Below the pieces are notes generated by a model. It was given only the letters and a program-made list of their open reading frames with translations, did not search any database and was not told the DNA's origin. Made by a program: the position numbers and the translations under genes. From DASZRZ01 sp963732925 (GTDB lineage Bacteria; Acidobacteriota; Terriglobia; Terriglobales; Acidobacteriaceae), in NCBI GenBank assembly GCA_963732925.1, contig CAVTBJ010000004.1, forward strand, positions 124,001-188,000: a stretch of 64,000 bases of DNA, read 5' to 3'. Below are positions 63,441-64,000 of this stretch, one piece after another. Every line of letters begins with the position of its first letter. Position 1 is the first letter of the stretch.

Positions 63441-64000
63441 ATGCAGCTTGCCGACTCAGATTCGCTGCGCAGCATCAGCAGCGCACAAAACACGCTGGTG
63501 AAAGAGCTGCGGCGTGCATTCCAAAAATCCGATCTCACTGCCGACGGACATTGCGCCATTGAAGGCGTCCGCAATCTGGAAGAGGCCATTCGCAGCGGGC
63601 TGCGTTTGAAGGCCGTATTTTTCAGTGAGTCGGCCGCCGGGCGGGCGGAATCGCTCGTGCCCCAACTCTCCAAGCATACGGAAAAGCTGCTCCTTCCCGA
63701 CAAGGTTTTCCAGAGCGCGGTGCCTACGGAGACACCTCAGGGGATCGCCGCGCTGGTCCGGGCGCGCGTCTTCCGCCTGGAAGATGTTTTGGGGCCAGAC
63801 CTGGCAGGAGAGGAAGGAGCCGGCGATGACCGGCTCACAACGGTGGTGGTAGCGATGGGCGTCCAGGATCCGGGAAATCTCGGCACCATGGTGCGCTCGG
63901 CGGAGGCTCTGGGAGCGGCCGGCATCCTGGCGGCAGAAGGTACGGTCAGCCCCTTTAACCCCAAGGCTGTGCGGGCTTCCGCTGGATCGCTGTTCCGCTT
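63441..64000 (+). CDS. SpoU/TrmH-family RNA 2'-O-methyltransferase, 3' end cut off by the window edge
   Basis: 186 residues are visible. An N-terminal substrate-binding L30e-like domain (NTLVKELRRAFQKSDLTADG, CAIEGVRNLEEAIRSGL, LLLPDKVFQSAVPTETPQGI) is followed by the SPOUT domain start (VAMGVQDPGNLGTMVRSAEA, SPFNPKAVRASAGSLFR). It methylates a ribose in rRNA or tRNA using SAM. I chose ATG 63441; an in-frame TTG about 57 nt upstream is possible. It is divergent from the threonylcarbamoyl-AMP synthase gene. Confidence 0.9.
   Translation, partial: MQLADSDSLRSISSAQNTLVKELRRAFQKSDLTADGHCAIEGVRNLEEAIRSGLRLKAVFFSESAAGRAESLVPQLSKHTEKLLLPDKVFQSAVPTETPQGIAALVRARVFRLEDVLGPDLAGEEGAGDDRLTTVVVAMGVQDPGNLGTMVRSAEALGAAGILAAEGTVSPFNPKAVRASAGSLFR

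Overview
The window is high-GC bacterial chromosome, most likely from an Acidobacteriota (Terriglobia-like) genome. This is inferred from an Oar-type TonB receptor with an N-terminal carboxypeptidase-regulatory domain, very long choice-of-anchor-D (ASPM/SPD-2/Hydin-like) repeat proteins, tandem Tat-exported sugar-phosphate-isomerase-like proteins and a PEP-CTERM protein. No rRNA, tRNA, CRISPR array, transposase or integrase was seen.

Layout. 1-6.1 kb (minus strand): an edge-truncated IPT/PKD surface protein, a PEP-CTERM protein, a Sel1-repeat protein, a DsbA-like thioredoxin, two near-identical Cys-rich secreted proteins in tandem, and a PilZ protein. 6.2-17.5 kb: two paralogous LuxR-type regulators enclose a secreted STN-like protein and a giant lipoprotein of about 2,778 residues (15 ASH repeats, 4 PKD domains, 3 long C-terminal repeats). 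17.5-33 kb: metabolic genes, namely an MFS exporter, a Tat sulfatase, two Tat sugar-phosphate isomerases, an SMP-30 lactonase broken by an amber codon, methylmalonate-semialdehyde dehydrogenase, an epimerase, a many-times frameshifted transketolase, a cupin, larE-larB, and a tandem GlcG/HbpS pair. 33-46.8 kb: SDR, NTF2-like, two aldo/keto reductases, a translocase-like MFS protein, a molybdenum hydroxylase (large subunit plus a fused FAD/[2Fe-2S] subunit), an HD protein, and a PEP-synthase-type dikinase split into an ATP-grasp protein and a separate phosphohistidine (swivel) protein. A GAF-ANTAR regulator lies upstream of this operon, with a leader of tandem hairpins and a terminator between them. 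46.9-55.1 kb: a complete quinohemoprotein amine dehydrogenase (QHNDH) system, qhpA-D-C-B-F-E on the minus strand and qhpG converging from the plus strand. 55.3-64 kb: the Oar-like receptor, an SDR, frameshifted O-methyltransferase and peroxiredoxin genes, a YdcF-like protein, threonylcarbamoyl-AMP synthase, and the start of a SpoU-family RNA methyltransferase.

How the genes work together. The QHNDH cluster holds the structural subunits (diheme alpha, propeller beta, CTQ-bearing gamma) and the machinery that makes gamma: a radical SAM thioether-forming enzyme, a flavin monooxygenase, an ABC exporter and a subtilisin-like leader protease. The 40.4-46.8 kb operon looks like a unit that activates and hydroxylates an unknown (perhaps aromatic) substrate under ANTAR control. 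The 6-17.5 kb block looks like a self-contained regulator/giant-surface-protein locus.

Caution. About eleven genes carry single-base frameshifts or a nonsense codon, several in one gene. Much of this may be assembly or base-calling error rather than biology, so those genes are given as whole spans with the approximate breaks stated.
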